Origin: Verrucomicrobiales bacterium
GTDB lineage: Bacteria; Verrucomicrobiota; Verrucomicrobiia; Verrucomicrobiales; DEV007
Direction: 5' to 3'
Length of the DNA: 6,725 bases
NCBI GenBank assembly: GCA_013911195.1
Contig: JACETS010000138.1
Span: 1 to 6,725, forward strand
Each line of letters begins with the position of its first letter. Position 1 is the first letter of the stretch. Both the position numbers and the translations under genes were made by a program. Below the pieces are notes generated by a model. That model saw nothing but the letters and a program-made list of their open reading frames with translations. It was not told the origin of the DNA and searched no databases. Shown here one piece after another: positions 6,100 to 6,725 of the stretch.

Positions 6100-6182
6100 T
6101 TGAGTGATGAGGGTTTTAATTTGTGAACGCTTTAAATTCAGTCAATTAATATATAAAGAACGCACAGATTATTGATGAATAT

Positions 6183-6626
6183 TTAATTTACTTTGATCGT
6201 AGTCTTTACAGAACGTGCCAAAAAACACTCTGCGTGAGCCTTTTGATGCAGTTCTTGAATCTGTTCATTTTCAATATTCACACTATCGGCAAATTTTATT
6301 ATAGGATGGAGATCAATTTTTGATAACCAAGGTTTTCCATCTTCGGCCTTCTCCAGATAGCCAACAGCATTATCACTGTAGGAATCGACCTCAATTTTTT
6401 GAAGAGCACAAATTGTAAGGAATGTGAGGCCATGACAACTTGCAATAGAAGCAACGAACGCTTGTTCGGGATCAACTAGTTCAGGATTACCAAGGAATTC
6501 AGGCGCTGCAGTTGCTTTAATTACATTTCCATTACCAAAATCCCATTCATGATCCCTAGAAAAGTTTTTATAAGTGAATTCTAAACCTTTTCTTTCCCAA
6601 CTGAAATTGACTTTATGCTCGGACAT
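6183..6626 (-). CDS. OsmC/Ohr-family peroxide-detoxifying protein
   Basis: The product is 147 residues, the usual size for the family, complete and cytoplasmic with no signal peptide. OsmC/Ohr proteins reduce organic hydroperoxides with a pair of reactive cysteines. Both are present: C64 in QAFVASIASCHGLTFL (55-70), on the long central helix, and C134 in KAHAECFLARSVKTTIKV (129-146). The family-typical PEFLGNPELVDPEQ (42-55), which leads into the central helix, and an HPIIKF strand (107-112) are also present. It is closer to the general OsmC group than to classical Ohr; the subgroup, and whether it is a peroxidase in this organism, are not settled. The ATG at 6624-6626 has no Shine-Dalgarno sequence. 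A TAATAT hexamer ends about eight bases before it, so the transcript could be nearly leaderless. The CAP gene lies 83 bp downstream on the same strand. Confidence 0.9.
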   Translation of the reverse strand: MSEHKVNFSWERKGLEFTYKNFSRDHEWDFGNGNVIKATAAPEFLGNPELVDPEQAFVASIASCHGLTFLTICALQKIEVDSYSDNAVGYLEKAEDGKPWLSKIDLHPIIKFADSVNIENEQIQELHQKAHAECFLARSVKTTIKVN

Positions 6627-6725
6627 TTAATCTAATATTACCAACTTGTGACATTAAACAATTCAGTTTTAAATAATTATTGAAGTGACCAATTTAGAAT
6701 AATATATCCAGATCCCATTTAATAT
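6627..6725. other. Upstream region of the OsmC gene, to the window edge
   Basis: This 99-bp AT-rich stretch has no open frame that looks like a gene. It should contain the OsmC promoter on the minus strand. A TTGTTT and a TAATAT hexamer 15 bp apart lie close to the ATG, but they are weak matches in such AT-rich sequence. Confidence 0.35.

Noticed and set aside
6100..6182. TTGACT as a -35 element for the CAP gene
   Set aside because: No acceptable -10 hexamer lies 16-18 bp downstream of it.

Overview
The window looks like an ordinary chromosomal stretch from an AT-rich member of the Verrucomicrobiota, possibly the Opitutae side. This placement is an inference from protein style, not from a marker-gene tree. 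The clues are a DUF1080 (3-keto-disaccharide hydrolase fold) protein with the GGWGG core, two exported proteins with a jelly-roll look, and a C-terminal segment of the type 'IYSIEESTDLKLW ... FFRF' that is common at the ends of secreted verrucomicrobial proteins. Almost no start codon here has a Shine-Dalgarno sequence in front of it. Six of the eight genes carry an export signal.

Layout. On the minus strand, 1-508 is the 5' part of a LamG-like secreted protein that runs off the left edge, and 642-1379 encodes an exported SH3-like plus BamE-like protein. A 90-bp divergent intergenic region follows. On the plus strand come hemL (1470-2753, complete glutamate-1-semialdehyde aminomutase), a secreted DUF1080 protein (2810-3514) and, one base after its stop, a PsbP/DUF1795-like lipoprotein (3516-4013). 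A 21-bp convergent junction separates these from three minus-strand genes. In transcription order these are an OsmC-family peroxidase-like protein (6183-6626), a CAP/SCP-domain secreted protein with a long helical N-terminal extension (5026-6099), and a secreted jelly-roll-like protein with the verrucomicrobial C-terminal domain (4035-4955).

How the genes work together. HemL is the cytoplasmic core-metabolism gene (C5 route to tetrapyrroles). The DUF1080 and lipoprotein genes are so close that they are almost certainly co-transcribed, and both act outside the cytoplasm. The minus-strand OsmC, CAP and jelly-roll genes are separated by 83 and 70 bp and may be one loose operon or separate units. 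No functional pathway linking all the genes is evident.

No mobile element, CRISPR array, RNA gene, toxin-antitoxin pair or defence system was seen. The most interesting points are the SH3+BamE-like architecture, the CAP protein's N-terminal extension, the nearly absent Shine-Dalgarno signals, and several perfect inverted repeats, including a 10-bp-arm palindrome inside the end of a coding region at the convergent junction. No strong case for a new biological system could be made.
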